Positions 47,090 through 56,436 of a DNA stretch of 64,000 bases are shown here, in pieces (within the stretch, counting starts at the first letter, position 1; each line of letters opens with the position of its first letter). The notes under the pieces are model-generated. The model was not told where the DNA came from and made no database searches. It saw only the letters and a program-made list of their open reading frames with translations. The translations under genes and the position numbers were made by a program. This DNA comes from Pseudomonas duriflava. GTDB taxonomy: Bacteria; Pseudomonadota; Gammaproteobacteria; Pseudomonadales; Pseudomonadaceae. Location of the stretch: positions 186,001 through 250,000 of the forward strand of contig NZ_VLKY01000002.1 in assembly GCF_007830155.1 (NCBI RefSeq). Direction: 5' to 3'.

Positions 47090-48772
47090 ATGCTGACACT
47101 GCTCAATTTGCTTTCCGCCGTCGCCCTGCTCGTCTGGGGCACACACATCGTCCGGACCGGCATCATGCGAGTCTACGGAGCCAACCTACGCCGCGTCCTC
47201 AGCCGCAGCGTACGCCGGACCCCGCTCGCCTTTCTGGCCGGTATTGGCGTCACGGCTCTGGTTCAGAGCAGCAACGCCACCGCCCTGTTAGTTACCTCGT
47301 TTGTTGGCCAGGGGCTGATGACCCTGGGACCTGCCCTCGGAATCATGCTGGGTGCCGATGTAGGAACGGCGCTCATGGCACGCGTGCTGACATTTAACCT
47401 GGCCTGGCTGTCGCCCTTGCTTATTCTGGCCGGCGTTATTCTGTTCATCGGACGCAAGCAGTCCCGTCTCGGACAATTAGGCCGCGTCGCCCTTGGGCTC
47501 GGACTTATCATCCTGGCACTGGAACTGATTGTGGCTGCCGCCACACCCATGACCCAGGCGGCAGGCGTCAAGGTGCTGTTTTCCTCGCTGACCGGCGACG
47601 AAATGCTCGACGCCCTGACCGGCGCCGTGTTCGCCATGATTTCCTATTCCAGCCTGGCAGCTGTGCTATTAACCGCAACCCTGGCCGGTTCCGGGCTGAT
47701 TTCACTCAAAGTCGCCCTGTGTCTGGTCATCGGCGCCAATGTGGGTAGCGGATTGTTGGCAATGTTGAGCGCTGCCCGGCAGAACCCGGCAGGACGGCGC
47801 GTAGCCCTGGGCAGCCTGTTGTTTAAACTGGCGGGCTGTGCCCTGATTCTGCCCTGGGTCGTGCCCTTGGCCGAAGAGCTGGGAGACTGGCAGGATACAT
47901 GGGCCCTAAGCGCCGCCGAGCTGGTAATCGCCTTTCATGTGTTTTACAACCTGGTGCGCTGCGTGCTGTGCCTGCCGCTGACCGGCCCCATGGCCCGTTT
48001 CTGTAACAAGCTCCTGCCCGACCGGCCGGAAGCAGAGACCTTTCTACGCCCCCGCCACCTTGATACGTCAGTGCTCGATACACCTGCCCTCGCCCTGGCC
48101 AACGCGGCCCGTGAGGTGCTGCGCATGGGCGACGTGATCGAGCAGATGCTCACCGAGTTGGTAAGGCTTATCAACGAAGGCGAGAAAGTCCAGGGCCGTG
48201 AAGTACGCCGTCTCGATGATGATGCTGACACCCTGTACACCGCCATCAAACTTTACCTCGCACGAATCACCCGCGAGGACCTGAGCGAGCGGGACAGCCG
48301 TCGCTGGGCCGAGATCATCGAACTGGCTATCAACCTTGAGCAGGCAGGTGACATTATCGAGCGCATGGCCAGCGATGTGGAAAGCAAAAAGATTTCGCCC
48401 CGCCGATCCTTTTCCGAGCCGGGGTTGGAGGAGCTGCAAAACCTGCACGAGCAGCTTGTAGCCAACCTGCGCTTGAGTTTGTCGGTCTTCCTGTCCGGCG
48501 ATCTGGAGTCTGCCCGCCGCCTGCGCCGTGCCAAGCAGCGCTTTCGTGTTCTGGAACGCCGCTACGCACACGCCCATGTCGAACGCCTGCATCAGCAGGT
48601 CGTCGAGAGCCTGGAAACCAGCTCGCTGCATCTGGGCCTTTTGTCTGACATGAAGCGGCTCAATTCGCTGTTTTGCAGCATTGCCTATGGCGTGCTGGAA
48701 CAGGCCGATGCCGGATATGAGACCGAGCACGCACACCCGCTGGAAACCCCACCCGACGTTCAGGAGTCGTAG
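47090..48772 (+). CDS. Na/Pi cotransporter family protein
   Basis: A 560-residue inner-membrane protein. The repeat motif QSSNATALL near residue 60 marks the phosphate/sodium site, and the second half has SYSSLAAVLLTA. About eight helices are followed by a cytoplasmic PhoU-like helical domain from about 335. It resembles the NptA/YjbB type. GGGAGGG lies before the start. The upstream direct repeat suggests phosphate control. Confidence 0.9.
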   Translation: MLTLLNLLSAVALLVWGTHIVRTGIMRVYGANLRRVLSRSVRRTPLAFLAGIGVTALVQSSNATALLVTSFVGQGLMTLGPALGIMLGADVGTALMARVLTFNLAWLSPLLILAGVILFIGRKQSRLGQLGRVALGLGLIILALELIVAAATPMTQAAGVKVLFSSLTGDEMLDALTGAVFAMISYSSLAAVLLTATLAGSGLISLKVALCLVIGANVGSGLLAMLSAARQNPAGRRVALGSLLFKLAGCALILPWVVPLAEELGDWQDTWALSAAELVIAFHVFYNLVRCVLCLPLTGPMARFCNKLLPDRPEAETFLRPRHLDTSVLDTPALALANAAREVLRMGDVIEQMLTELVRLINEGEKVQGREVRRLDDDADTLYTAIKLYLARITREDLSERDSRRWAEIIELAINLEQAGDIIERMASDVESKKISPRRSFSEPGLEELQNLHEQLVANLRLSLSVFLSGDLESARRLRRAKQRFRVLERRYAHAHVERLHQQVVESLETSSLHLGLLSDMKRLNSLFCSIAYGVLEQADAGYETEHAHPLETPPDVQES

Positions 48773-48850
48773 CACTCTGTTACGCGCATCGCTGCACAGG
48801 ATCGCGCTACTCTAGGCGCTTCGCTGCCCCTCATGATCAAGGAAATCATA

Positions 48851-49759
48851 ATGACTGAAGCTGTTGCTCCCCTCGTCGAACAGATCCAGATGGGCGAGCT
48901 GCCTTGCTGGCGGATCCGCATCGGCCGCGCCGAAGCCGTAGTGGCGTGTCAGGGCGCTCATATCCTCAGCTATGGCCTCGACGGCGAACAGCCGATTATC
49001 TGGAACAACCCGGACGCCGAATTCGTACACGGCCTGCCCATTCGCGGCGGCGTCCCGGTGTGCTGGCCCTGGTTTGGCGATATCGCCCGCAACCCACCGG
49101 CTGTTCAGCACATGCTGACCACCCTGGAAGGGGCTCCGGCCCATGGTCTTGTTCGCCAGGGTGGCTGGGCCACTGGCGACATGGAAGTGGACGTGAACAG
49201 CGTGCGTCTGGACTTCCATTACCGCACTTCGGCGGCCGAGATGCCCGGCTGGCCCCATGCGGCCGACCTGACCCTGTCCGTTGAGGTAGGCGAGCGCCTC
49301 ACCATGACCCTGACCACCAAGAACATTGGTGATCAGACCCTGACCCTGAGCCAGGCGCTGCATACCTATTTTGCCGTCAGCGACTCCCGTGAAGTTGGTA
49401 TCGAAGGTTTCACCCATGCCGACTATTACGACTGCCTCGATGGCTGGCAGCGCAAGCGGCAGAACGGCGAGCCGGCTATCGGCCAGGAAGTGGACCGCGT
49501 CTACCAGGGCCTGCCGTCCCGCCTGGGTATCCGTGACCCGCAGTGGAACCGCCGGATTTTCATCGAGACAACCAACACCCGCTCGGCCGTCTTGTGGAAT
49601 CCCTGGGTCGACAAGTCTGCCCGTCTCACCCAGTTTGCTGACGACGCCTGGCAGCGCATGCTGTGTATCGAAACGGCCCGGGTCATGGACGATGTAATGG
49701 TCTTGGCACCCGGCGAGACCGGCTCGATCAGCGCCACGCTGTGGGCCGAACCGCTGTAA
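48851..49759 (+). CDS. D-hexose-6-phosphate mutarotase (YeaD-like)
   Basis: A 302-residue cytoplasmic aldose-1-epimerase-fold enzyme that speeds alpha/beta glucose-6-phosphate conversion. Lines are GLPIRGGVPVCWPWFGD, HGLVRQGGWA with catalytic His, and the C-terminal LWNPWVDKS. The start MTEAVAPL at 48851 has AAGGA upstream; a longer frame begins at 48833. Expected context is carbohydrate metabolism; no partner gene is adjacent. Confidence 0.9.
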   Translation: MTEAVAPLVEQIQMGELPCWRIRIGRAEAVVACQGAHILSYGLDGEQPIIWNNPDAEFVHGLPIRGGVPVCWPWFGDIARNPPAVQHMLTTLEGAPAHGLVRQGGWATGDMEVDVNSVRLDFHYRTSAAEMPGWPHAADLTLSVEVGERLTMTLTTKNIGDQTLTLSQALHTYFAVSDSREVGIEGFTHADYYDCLDGWQRKRQNGEPAIGQEVDRVYQGLPSRLGIRDPQWNRRIFIETTNTRSAVLWNPWVDKSARLTQFADDAWQRMLCIETARVMDDVMVLAPGETGSISATLWAEPL

Positions 49760-49767
49760 GTCATGGA

Positions 49768-49791
49768 GGCGGACAGGCGCTCCTGTCCGCC
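49768..49791 (+). terminator. Hairpin after the mutarotase gene
   Basis: A perfect 10-bp stem GGCGGACAGG/CCTGTCCGCC with a four-base loop lies 8 bases from the stop. There is no T run. Confidence 0.45.
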
Positions 49792-49965
49792 CCTGGCCTG
49801 CTCTGACTGCCTGAGTAGCGAGAGCTGCTACGCCACAACGTACCGTCCCTATCCAATCCATTTACGTATTGCTGCCTCTCCCACATCAGGGCCTGATGGA
49901 ACCTGCGCTACCTCGTACTGACGTTATTTTTTGTCATCCCTGCTGCAAGTGCCCCTCCTGAATGA

Positions 49966-50142
49966 CGCGAAGATCTGAGTCCTGCGCCTGCGGCCGCCCG
50001 CTATGTGGTGCAGTCCGGCACGGCCAAGGGGCTAACGTTCAGCCTGCGTCATGCAACGCATCGCGGCAATACTGCTCAGGCCGAACTGGATGCCGAGCAG
50101 ATACGCCTGGCTATTGAATATCCGTTGTCAGGTGGTTTTTGA
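49966..50142 (+). pseudogene. OprD-family porin, 3' remnant
   Basis: The open frame ends at TGA 50140-50142 and its last 46 residues run YVVQSGTAKGLTFSLRHATH, then IRLAIEYPLSGGF. This matches the C-terminal strands of OprD porins, as in the intact gene at 17045 (YVVQSGPAKDLSIRLRSS...DYPINVF), including the final Phe. Upstream, only about 12 codons of unrelated sequence precede an in-frame stop, and no start or earlier strands are seen. The rest of the gene is missing, so it is a relic left by deletion or a recombination end. Confidence 0.8.
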
Positions 50143-50410
50143 TGCTGGCAGGCTTGAGGCTTGCCAAGCCCGCAAACTACTACCGGCACATCCAAACGCC
50201 CGGTGAACAAATCACCTGTAGTACCGAACGCTACCTTTGGCCCAATGCAGTCTTACGCCCAAACATGGCACATCTGGAGTGCTTGTCGCCCCGTACGCTA
50301 AAAGGCTTTAACGCCTGTTGCCATAGAACATTCTGTTGAAAGAGGAACGTCTTCATGGGCTACGCTAAACCCATTGCCCTTGCGGGCAGGACTCGGACAC
50401 GGAGGAAATC

Positions 50411-51649
50411 ATGCGCGCAGACGCCCTCGTTCTTGGGGCTGGAATGGTTGGAGTGTGTACCGCCTTACAGTTGGCTCGGCGTGGGTGGTCGGTTGCCCTC
50501 GTGGATCGGCGTGCCCCAGGACGGGAAACCTCGTATGGTAATGCCGGCATCATTCAGCGCGAGGCCGTAGAGCCTTATCCATTTCCACGGGACCTGCCTA
50601 CCCTGCTCAAGGTAATCCGCAAAGGTGGCATTGACGTGAACTACCACGCTACCGCCTTGCCCCATCTGCTGCCGAGCCTTTTCCGCTACTGGCAGGCTTC
50701 TGCACCCACGCGCTACGCCCGGATTGCCCAGGAATGGGCGCGCCTGATCGAACATTGCCTGAGCGAACACGAGATACTGATTCACGAGTCCGGTGCCGAC
50801 GCACTCGTACGCCGGGAGGGCTGGCGGCAAGGCTATCGCACTGAAAAGCTGTTCAGGGAAGGCATTGAGCGAGCGGCACGCCTGTCAAATACGTTTGGTA
50901 TTCAGTACACGGTGCATAACAGCGTCGCTCTGGCCAGGGCCGAGCCGGGCCTGCTGCGGCCCATGGCCGGTGCGATTCACTGGACAGAGCCATGGACGGT
51001 TCGGGACCCGGGCGCGCTGGTAGCCCACTATGCGGATTTGTTCGTGCGCCTGGGCGGTCACCTGTTTGAGGGCGATGCCGCCACGTTGCAGCCCCATGGC
51101 AGCGGCTGGCGCGTGACCACACCGGATGGCCCGCTGGACGCGCAACACGCCGTCATCGCTCTAGGCCCCTGGGCCCGTCAGGCCACTCGCGCATTGGGCT
51201 ACCGCCTGCCACTCTTCATAAAGCGCGGCTACCATCGTCACTATGCCGGCGAGCTGCCGCTAACCCGCCCGCTCCTGGACGTCGCGCACGGTGTAATGCT
51301 GGTTCCCATGAATGCAGGTTTGCGTATTACCACCGGGGCTGAATTCGCTCAGCACGAAGCGCCACCTACTCCATTACAGCTGGACAAAGCCGAACGGGTG
51401 GCCCGTGAGTTGATTCCCCTGGGCCCACCCCTGGAAGAGAAACCCTGGCTTGGCGCCCGTCCCTGCACACCCGACATGAAGCCGGTCATCGGTCCGGCAC
51501 CGCGTCATGCCAACCTCTGGTTTCATTTCGGTCATGCCCATCAGGGTTTTACGCTGGGACCCGCCAGTGCCCGCCTGCTGGCCGAACTCATGTGCGGCGA
51601 GCCCCCTTACCTCGATCCGCAGCCCTATTCAGCGCAACGGTTCGAGTAG
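50411..51649 (+). CDS. FAD-dependent oxidoreductase, D-amino acid dehydrogenase-like
   Basis: A 412-residue flavoprotein of the DadA/DAO family. The N-terminal ADALVLGAGMVGVCTALQLA is the FAD dinucleotide fold, with GRETSYGNAGI next. The C-terminal part has TPDMKPVIGPAPRHANLW, FHFGHAHQGFTLGP, the family's final FAD loop. GGAGGA precedes the start. It lies next to the porin remnant, and such porins and amine oxidases are often co-located in amino acid use. The substrate is unknown. Confidence 0.88.
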   Translation: MRADALVLGAGMVGVCTALQLARRGWSVALVDRRAPGRETSYGNAGIIQREAVEPYPFPRDLPTLLKVIRKGGIDVNYHATALPHLLPSLFRYWQASAPTRYARIAQEWARLIEHCLSEHEILIHESGADALVRREGWRQGYRTEKLFREGIERAARLSNTFGIQYTVHNSVALARAEPGLLRPMAGAIHWTEPWTVRDPGALVAHYADLFVRLGGHLFEGDAATLQPHGSGWRVTTPDGPLDAQHAVIALGPWARQATRALGYRLPLFIKRGYHRHYAGELPLTRPLLDVAHGVMLVPMNAGLRITTGAEFAQHEAPPTPLQLDKAERVARELIPLGPPLEEKPWLGARPCTPDMKPVIGPAPRHANLWFHFGHAHQGFTLGPASARLLAELMCGEPPYLDPQPYSAQRFE

Positions 51650-51816
51650 GATTACAACAAACGCGGGCCCTTTGATCGTGATTGCCACTCAGGCCTGAAG
51701 CTCAACTAAACCCGTGGGCAGGAATGCTTAGGCTGCTTACGAACGGCAGGATAAAAGTGCTCTTATTCGGGTCGGAGGTTAACGTCCTTTTCATTTACTT
51801 GGTTTAGGAGCCTCCT

Positions 51817-52644
51817 ATGTCTTCGATTCCTAGCCTTCAGCTCAACGATGGCTATCACATTCCACAGTTCGGCCTGGGTACGTGGAAAACACCGAATGAA
51901 GAAGCACCCGCACTGATCCGTTCCGCCCTGGAAATGGGCTACCGCCACATCGATACGGCAGCGGCTTATAACAACGAGGAAGGCGTTGGACAAGGCATCG
52001 CCGAGGCGGGCATCGACCGTAGCGAGTTGTTTGTAACCACCAAGCTATGGAACGAGCGCCAAGGGTTCGATGAAACGATCAAGGCCTTTGATGAGAGCCT
52101 GGCCAAGCTCAAGCTGGAGTATGTGGACCTGTACCTGATCCACTGGCCCTGCCCCCAGGCTGGCAAGTTTCTAGACACCTGGAAGGCCTTTCTGCGCCTG
52201 CGGGAAGAAGGCCGTGTCCGCTCCGTAGGGGTGTCCAATTTCCGTCCTTCAGACCTGGAAGAGATCATTCTGGAAACAGGTGTAACGCCTGCAGTGAACC
52301 AGATCGAAGTGCATCCCCTGCTCCAGCAAAACGAAATGCGCGAGTTCAACCAGAAAAAAGGCATTCTTACTGAAGCCTGGAGCCCTCTGGCTCAAGGCGG
52401 TGAGCTGTTGAAAAACCCACTCATCCAGCAGATCGCCCAAAAACACGGCAAGACACCAGCCCAAGTGATCCTGCGTTGGCATATCGAGCTGGGTTCGATC
52501 ATCTTTCCGAAATCGACCAACCCCGACCGCATTCGCGAAAATGCCGATATTTTCGACTTCATGCTGGATGGCGAGGACATGAGCCAGATTGCCACGCTGG
52601 ATGCAGGCAAGCGCCTGGGGCCAGATCCGTCAACCTTTGGTTGA
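51817..52644 (+). CDS. Aldo/keto reductase, DkgA/B-like
   Basis: A 275-residue NADPH-dependent reductase. The tetrad is D (HIDTAAAY), Y in the same line, K (VTTKLW) and H (LIHWPCP). The NADPH loop FPKSTNPDRIRENADIF is typical. It resembles 2,5-diketo-D-gluconate reductase/methylglyoxal reductase. TAGGAG lies before the start. A bidirectional terminator follows. Confidence 0.92.
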   Translation: MSSIPSLQLNDGYHIPQFGLGTWKTPNEEAPALIRSALEMGYRHIDTAAAYNNEEGVGQGIAEAGIDRSELFVTTKLWNERQGFDETIKAFDESLAKLKLEYVDLYLIHWPCPQAGKFLDTWKAFLRLREEGRVRSVGVSNFRPSDLEEIILETGVTPAVNQIEVHPLLQQNEMREFNQKKGILTEAWSPLAQGGELLKNPLIQQIAQKHGKTPAQVILRWHIELGSIIFPKSTNPDRIRENADIFDFMLDGEDMSQIATLDAGKRLGPDPSTFG

Positions 52645-52663
52645 TCACTAATCGCAGGCATAA

Positions 52664-52689
52664 AAAAACCCGTCTCAGGACGGGTTTTT
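52664..52689. terminator. Bidirectional terminator between the aldo/keto reductase gene and rsd
   Basis: A perfect 11-bp stem AAAAACCCGTC/GACGGGTTTTT with loop TCAG gives T runs on both strands. Confidence 0.88.
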
Positions 52690-52704
52690 CACACACGCAA
52701 CCGT

Positions 52705-53208
52705 TTAGAACACTGGCTGCTGTGGATTGGCGACACCGCCGGTGAGCATAAGCTGCTGATGTGAGTTGTGCAGCACTTCAATCAGGCAATCTTCCAGCTC
52801 GAAACGCTCGCTTAGAAGTTGGCCCAGCTGCTTCAATTCGACCATCAACCGTGCCGGGTCATGGCATTCGCCATTATCGCAGCGGTCATTGAAATTCAGC
52901 GCCTGATCCGTCAGCGCCTGCAGACGTGGATACAGGGTTTCGGCAAAATCGAGTCCACGCTGGTCGTCAAAGGCGCGGGCCTCGTTCATCAACTGCTCAT
53001 AGATTTCAAAGTGGCCGGCCGAAACATAGTCCACCAGCAGGTCGCACAAATGCTCGAGCCGCTTGGGATCAGTGATCGGAGTCAACGTAGGCTCCAGGCT
53101 CAAAGCCTGGTAAGCGGATACGAGTTCCTGCCGCTCCTGCAACCAGCGGTCGATCAGCTGGTGCACTCCACCCCAGCGTTCTTGTGCATTTTGGCAACGT
53201 TCAAGCAT
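52705..53208 (-). CDS. rsd: Rsd/AlgQ anti-sigma-70 regulator
   Basis: Binds sigma-70 and frees core polymerase for alternative sigma factors; AlgQ in P. aeruginosa also affects alginate. The 167-residue protein opens [20 protein letters not shown], then [15 protein letters not shown], which equals the AlgQ N-terminus. The start at 53208 fits that family; an upstream frame adds ten residues. It is placed as in P. aeruginosa, after dsbB and the hem operon on the same strand. Confidence 0.93.
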   Translation of the reverse strand: MLERCQNAQERWGGVHQLIDRWLQERQELVSAYQALSLEPTLTPITDPKRLEHLCDLLVDYVSAGHFEIYEQLMNEARAFDDQRGLDFAETLYPRLQALTDQALNFNDRCDNGECHDPARLMVELKQLGQLLSERFELEDCLIEVLHNSHQQLMLTGGVANPQQPVF

Positions 53209-53369
53209 GACGAACTCTTCCTCAGCGGCGAAACACATAGCCCCGACGGTCTTTGTCGTAAGGCGTTCGACCCGGTTAATCCAACCAGAGGTTATTCGGA
53301 CACCGTTCCTGGAGAGTAGTGCCCTTTCAGGTCGAACTGCAATGCCCTAGGGGCCGAATGGTCTATACC

Positions 53370-53879
53370 CTACCGCACGAGCGTGACAGTAGGACGACGG
53401 AAGAGCTGAAAGAGTGCCAGCAGAATGATGGCAATGAACGCCAGCAGGCTCCACTCGGGAATGCTCATGCCAAACAGAGTCCAGTTCACTTCAGCGCAAT
53501 CGGCTGACCCATGCAGGACCACCCGGACAATTTCCTGGAAGGGCAGCACTTCCATCATGTAGTCCCAGCCCGGCAGACACGTCGGCAATTGATCAGCCGG
53601 CACTGTCTGCAACCAGACCTGCCGCCCTGCTGTCGCGGCACCCAGGCCAGCAAACAGGGCGAGAAAGCCGGCATAGACACGCCGGCCTACGCCTATGGGG
53701 TTATGAATAGCGGCAAGCAGCGCCACGAGGCCTGATAAAACGAAGAAGATACGTTGAACGATACAGAGCGGACACGGCTCGAGCCCTACAACGTATTGAA
53801 GGTAGTAACCAGCGCCCATCAGCACGGCGCAAGCAATAGCAATCAGCAAGAAGACAAAACGCGGGCTAGTCACGAGCAT
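53370..53879 (-). CDS. dsbB: Disulfide bond formation protein B
   Basis: Inner-membrane thiol oxidase that re-oxidises DsbA by passing electrons to quinone. The 169-residue protein has four helices, the first cysteine pair C36 and C39 in CPLC, and a second pair C101 and C128. An arginine near residue 43 after the CPLC motif (IVQRIFF) is the quinone-site residue. Position matches P. aeruginosa dsbH. Confidence 0.94.
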   Translation of the reverse strand: MLVTSPRFVFLLIAIACAVLMGAGYYLQYVVGLEPCPLCIVQRIFFVLSGLVALLAAIHNPIGVGRRVYAGFLALFAGLGAATAGRQVWLQTVPADQLPTCLPGWDYMMEVLPFQEIVRVVLHGSADCAEVNWTLFGMSIPEWSLLAFIAIILLALFQLFRRPTVTLVR

Positions 53880-53968
53880 GACGGCTCCAAAGGGGATTCA
53901 GCTCGCTACGGTAGAGAAAGCGTCTCGCCCTTTCAAGAGAGGATGATCCCTAATCCAGCAGGTAAAGG

Positions 53969-53990
53969 GCAGGACCGGAGAAGGTCCTGC
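53969..53990 (-). terminator. Hairpin between hemY and dsbB
   Basis: A perfect 8-bp stem GCAGGACC/GGTCCTGC with a six-base loop lies about 45 bases after the hemY stop. Its T run is short. Confidence 0.5.
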
Positions 53991-54036
53991 ATGCCGTAGC
54001 GAGAGAGGCCATGCAGGACAATCACTATCAGTTTAG

Positions 54037-55251
54037 TTAAGCCCGCAGAGCCGGTAGGCTGGATACAGGCTGCGCAGCACTTTCCAGTAGCAACTGGTTG
54101 CTGCGGTCAGTTTCCCCCAGATGAGCCAGCAGACGCGCCAGCTCTCCGCACGCTTCAGGAGTGCGCCGTGCGCTCAGGCTGGCTTCCAGGTAATCGCGGG
54201 CTTTACCCCACAATTGGCTCATCTGACACAGCCGACCAAGCGCCAGGAGCAGTACCGGATCGCTTGGCCGACTTTTCAGCCAACTTTCGGCCTGCTGGAC
54301 CTGACGCGCCGGGTCGCGACTCTTTACCTGACCATACAGGCTTACCAGGCGATCGTCATAATTTCGCTTGATCGCCGTACGCAGCACCTCTTCCGCTTCA
54401 TCTTCACGATTCAGCGTGTGAAGGCGGCCCGCATAAGCGGCAGCAAGCTCCACGTCGTTCTTGAGTCCGCTGGGCACCTGTTGCCACTGGCGGTTCAGGG
54501 CCTGCTCCGGCGTTTCATTACCAACCGGCTCGGCCTGCTCCAGCGACGCCAGCCATGCCCGACGCTCCAGATCGCTCAGCTCGGTATCGGACAGTACTTT
54601 CTGTTTGCGCAGCTCTGGCAACAAGGCAATCAGGGCAGGCCAGTCGCGCTGTGTTACATAGAGCCGCTGCATCAGGGAAAGCACATAGGGATGCTTGGGG
54701 TACTTCGCGTGCAGCGGCGCCAGACTTGCCAGGGCTTCGCTGTATTGGCTGCGGTGAATCTGCAACTGGGCTTGGGTCAGGCCGATTGCCACATCGGCAT
54801 GGGGCTCACGCTCACGGGCCTGACGCAACAGGGCATCGCTTTCCTCGACCTGCCCCATCTCGTTGGCGGCACGGGCAGCGCCCAGATAATGCGTGAGAGG
54901 ATGTGGATCACTTTCCGCCGCGGCCTTCAGGTGCTTGAGTGCCGAGGGCCAGTCGCCTTCGGCCAGCTCCAGATGGCCACGGTGCGCGGCCTGAGCGATG
55001 CGACGCTGCTTGTTGTAACGCGACCAGGGGTTGATGATCCGGCCGGATACGCCGATTGCCGCCAGGGCCAGCTTCAACAGGTAGAGCGCCAGAACAGTAG
55101 CAACCAATAACGCCAGGAAACCCCAAAAGCTGGATTCGTAGCGAAAGTTCTTGTACGAGAACAGGACGTAGCCCGGCTCGTCGGCCATGACCACGGCCAC
55201 CCCGAGGGCCACCAGCACGGCAAAGAGAAATAACAGGGTCAGTCGTTTCAA
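54037..55251 (-). CDS. hemY: HemY protein (haem-biosynthesis operon membrane TPR protein)
   Basis: A 404-residue protein with two N-terminal membrane helices (about 5-25 and 42-65) and a TPR-like helical domain for the rest. This is the gammaproteobacterial HemY, not protoporphyrinogen oxidase. Translation begins with TTG at 55251, overlapping the hemX stop by 4 bases (TTGA), and AGGAGGAG precedes it. Role in haem synthesis is not settled. Confidence 0.9.
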   Translation of the reverse strand: MKRLTLLFLFAVLVALGVAVVMADEPGYVLFSYKNFRYESSFWGFLALLVATVLALYLLKLALAAIGVSGRIINPWSRYNKQRRIAQAAHRGHLELAEGDWPSALKHLKAAAESDPHPLTHYLGAARAANEMGQVEESDALLRQAREREPHADVAIGLTQAQLQIHRSQYSEALASLAPLHAKYPKHPYVLSLMQRLYVTQRDWPALIALLPELRKQKVLSDTELSDLERRAWLASLEQAEPVGNETPEQALNRQWQQVPSGLKNDVELAAAYAGRLHTLNREDEAEEVLRTAIKRNYDDRLVSLYGQVKSRDPARQVQQAESWLKSRPSDPVLLLALGRLCQMSQLWGKARDYLEASLSARRTPEACGELARLLAHLGETDRSNQLLLESAAQPVSSLPALRA

Positions 55252-56417
55252 AGTTGCTCCTCCTGGTCAGCCGAAGCGCCCGCAGGGGCCGCCTGGGCGG
55301 GAGACTGATCGGATTCGGGCGACTCGCGCCGGGCAATATAGGCTTGCAGGGCCGCCAGCGTCGGGCTGAGGTCCGGCGGATTGAGTGCGACAGGCTTTTC
55401 ACTCAGGCTGGCCAGGGTTTCACGCAGCCCACGGCTATCGGGATTCTGGCTGTTGAAATGGGCTTCCAACACGGCCTGCGCCTGCGTCAAGGCGCGTTCG
55501 TAGACCTCCTGGTTGCCATTGAGCGCTCCCCATTGAGCCTGCTCCAGCGCGAGGTTCATGGCCAGACGGGTCTGGGCCAGTGTTTCATCGGCCAGAAGTG
55601 GCTTGATTGGCTTGTCCGCGGAAAAGTCGATGCGGAAATAGCCCGATACGCGTTCACGCAAACGCTGCCAGGCTCGCACGAAGCGGTTGTCGCTTTCCTC
55701 TTCCTTCTGCACGCCGGGCTGATCCGGCTCCGGGTGGGCGAAACGGGGTGGCAAGGGCTCGAGGTGCTGCACCTGATCGCGAAGCGCAGCGAGTTGCACG
55801 AACAGGCCGGTGCGGTCCAGTTCGGGTAACTGCCGCAGGGCCTGTTGACTGTTGGCAAGCTGCTGGCGAACCGCAAAGGCACCCGGATCATTCTGCGCCT
55901 TGAGAATCTCGTCCACAGCCTGGAGCAGGTTTTGCGCGCTGGGGATATCCTGCAACGCCGTCAGGCGCAAGGTAGCCATGCGCAGCAAGTGCTCGGCCTC
56001 GGTCAGACGCCAGGTCTGGCGGCTTTGCCCGACAACCTCCTGAAACTGTTGAGCCAGATGCTGTTGGTCGCCCTGCAGCTGGGCAAGCTGACGCCGCCGC
56101 TCCTCCAGCTCCTCAGCGCTCGGTAAGCGTTGAAACTGGGCGGCCAAGCCCTGCTCACGTACCTCGAGCTGGCGGGTTTGACTGCGGGCATCTTCCAATT
56201 GAGCCATCTGGGCCTGGTCCTGCATGTGCAGGGTACGGGTCTGCCATACGCTCCAACCCCCCGCAGCCAGGCCAGCAGCCCCGATCAGGAGAGCCAGTAC
56301 TGCCAGACCAGTGCTACTGCGCGATGAAGTTGGCGCAGGCGCTGGTGGCGGGGTCGCTGTGACGGTTTCGCCGGATACCGGTACGCCGTCGCCAGTGGGA
56401 GTGACTGTTTCGCTCAC
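55248..56417 (-). CDS. hemX: HemX-like membrane protein (uroporphyrinogen-III C-methyltransferase domain label)
   Basis: A 389-residue protein with a Pro-rich cytoplasmic N-terminus, one membrane helix (about residues 38-60) and a long periplasmic coiled-coil/helical part. The start is GTG at 56417, with AAGGAAGGA before it; the longer frame runs into hemD. Often mis-labelled as a uroporphyrinogen methyltransferase, but it lacks SAM motifs. It lies between hemD and hemY as in other Pseudomonas. Confidence 0.88.
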   Translation of the reverse strand: MSETVTPTGDGVPVSGETVTATPPPAPAPTSSRSSTGLAVLALLIGAAGLAAGGWSVWQTRTLHMQDQAQMAQLEDARSQTRQLEVREQGLAAQFQRLPSAEELEERRRQLAQLQGDQQHLAQQFQEVVGQSRQTWRLTEAEHLLRMATLRLTALQDIPSAQNLLQAVDEILKAQNDPGAFAVRQQLANSQQALRQLPELDRTGLFVQLAALRDQVQHLEPLPPRFAHPEPDQPGVQKEEESDNRFVRAWQRLRERVSGYFRIDFSADKPIKPLLADETLAQTRLAMNLALEQAQWGALNGNQEVYERALTQAQAVLEAHFNSQNPDSRGLRETLASLSEKPVALNPPDLSPTLAALQAYIARRESPESDQSPAQAAPAGASADQEEQL

Positions 56418-56436
56418 AAGTCCTTCCTTTGATCCG

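Larger units (their letters stand above)
49760..50410. other. Gene-poor stretch with a decayed porin gene
   Basis: About 650 bases. It contains a hairpin, the 3' end of an OprD-type gene (49966-50142), and about 270 bases of unassigned sequence before the oxidase gene. Confidence 0.7.

Noticed and set aside
48812-49861. 349-codon frame antisense to the mutarotase gene
   Set aside because: Shadow of a high-GC gene with clear family lines on the other strand; no domain in the antisense translation.
54121-55110. 329-codon frame antisense to hemY
   Set aside because: Frame shadow; hemY is well supported by position and TTG/stop coupling.
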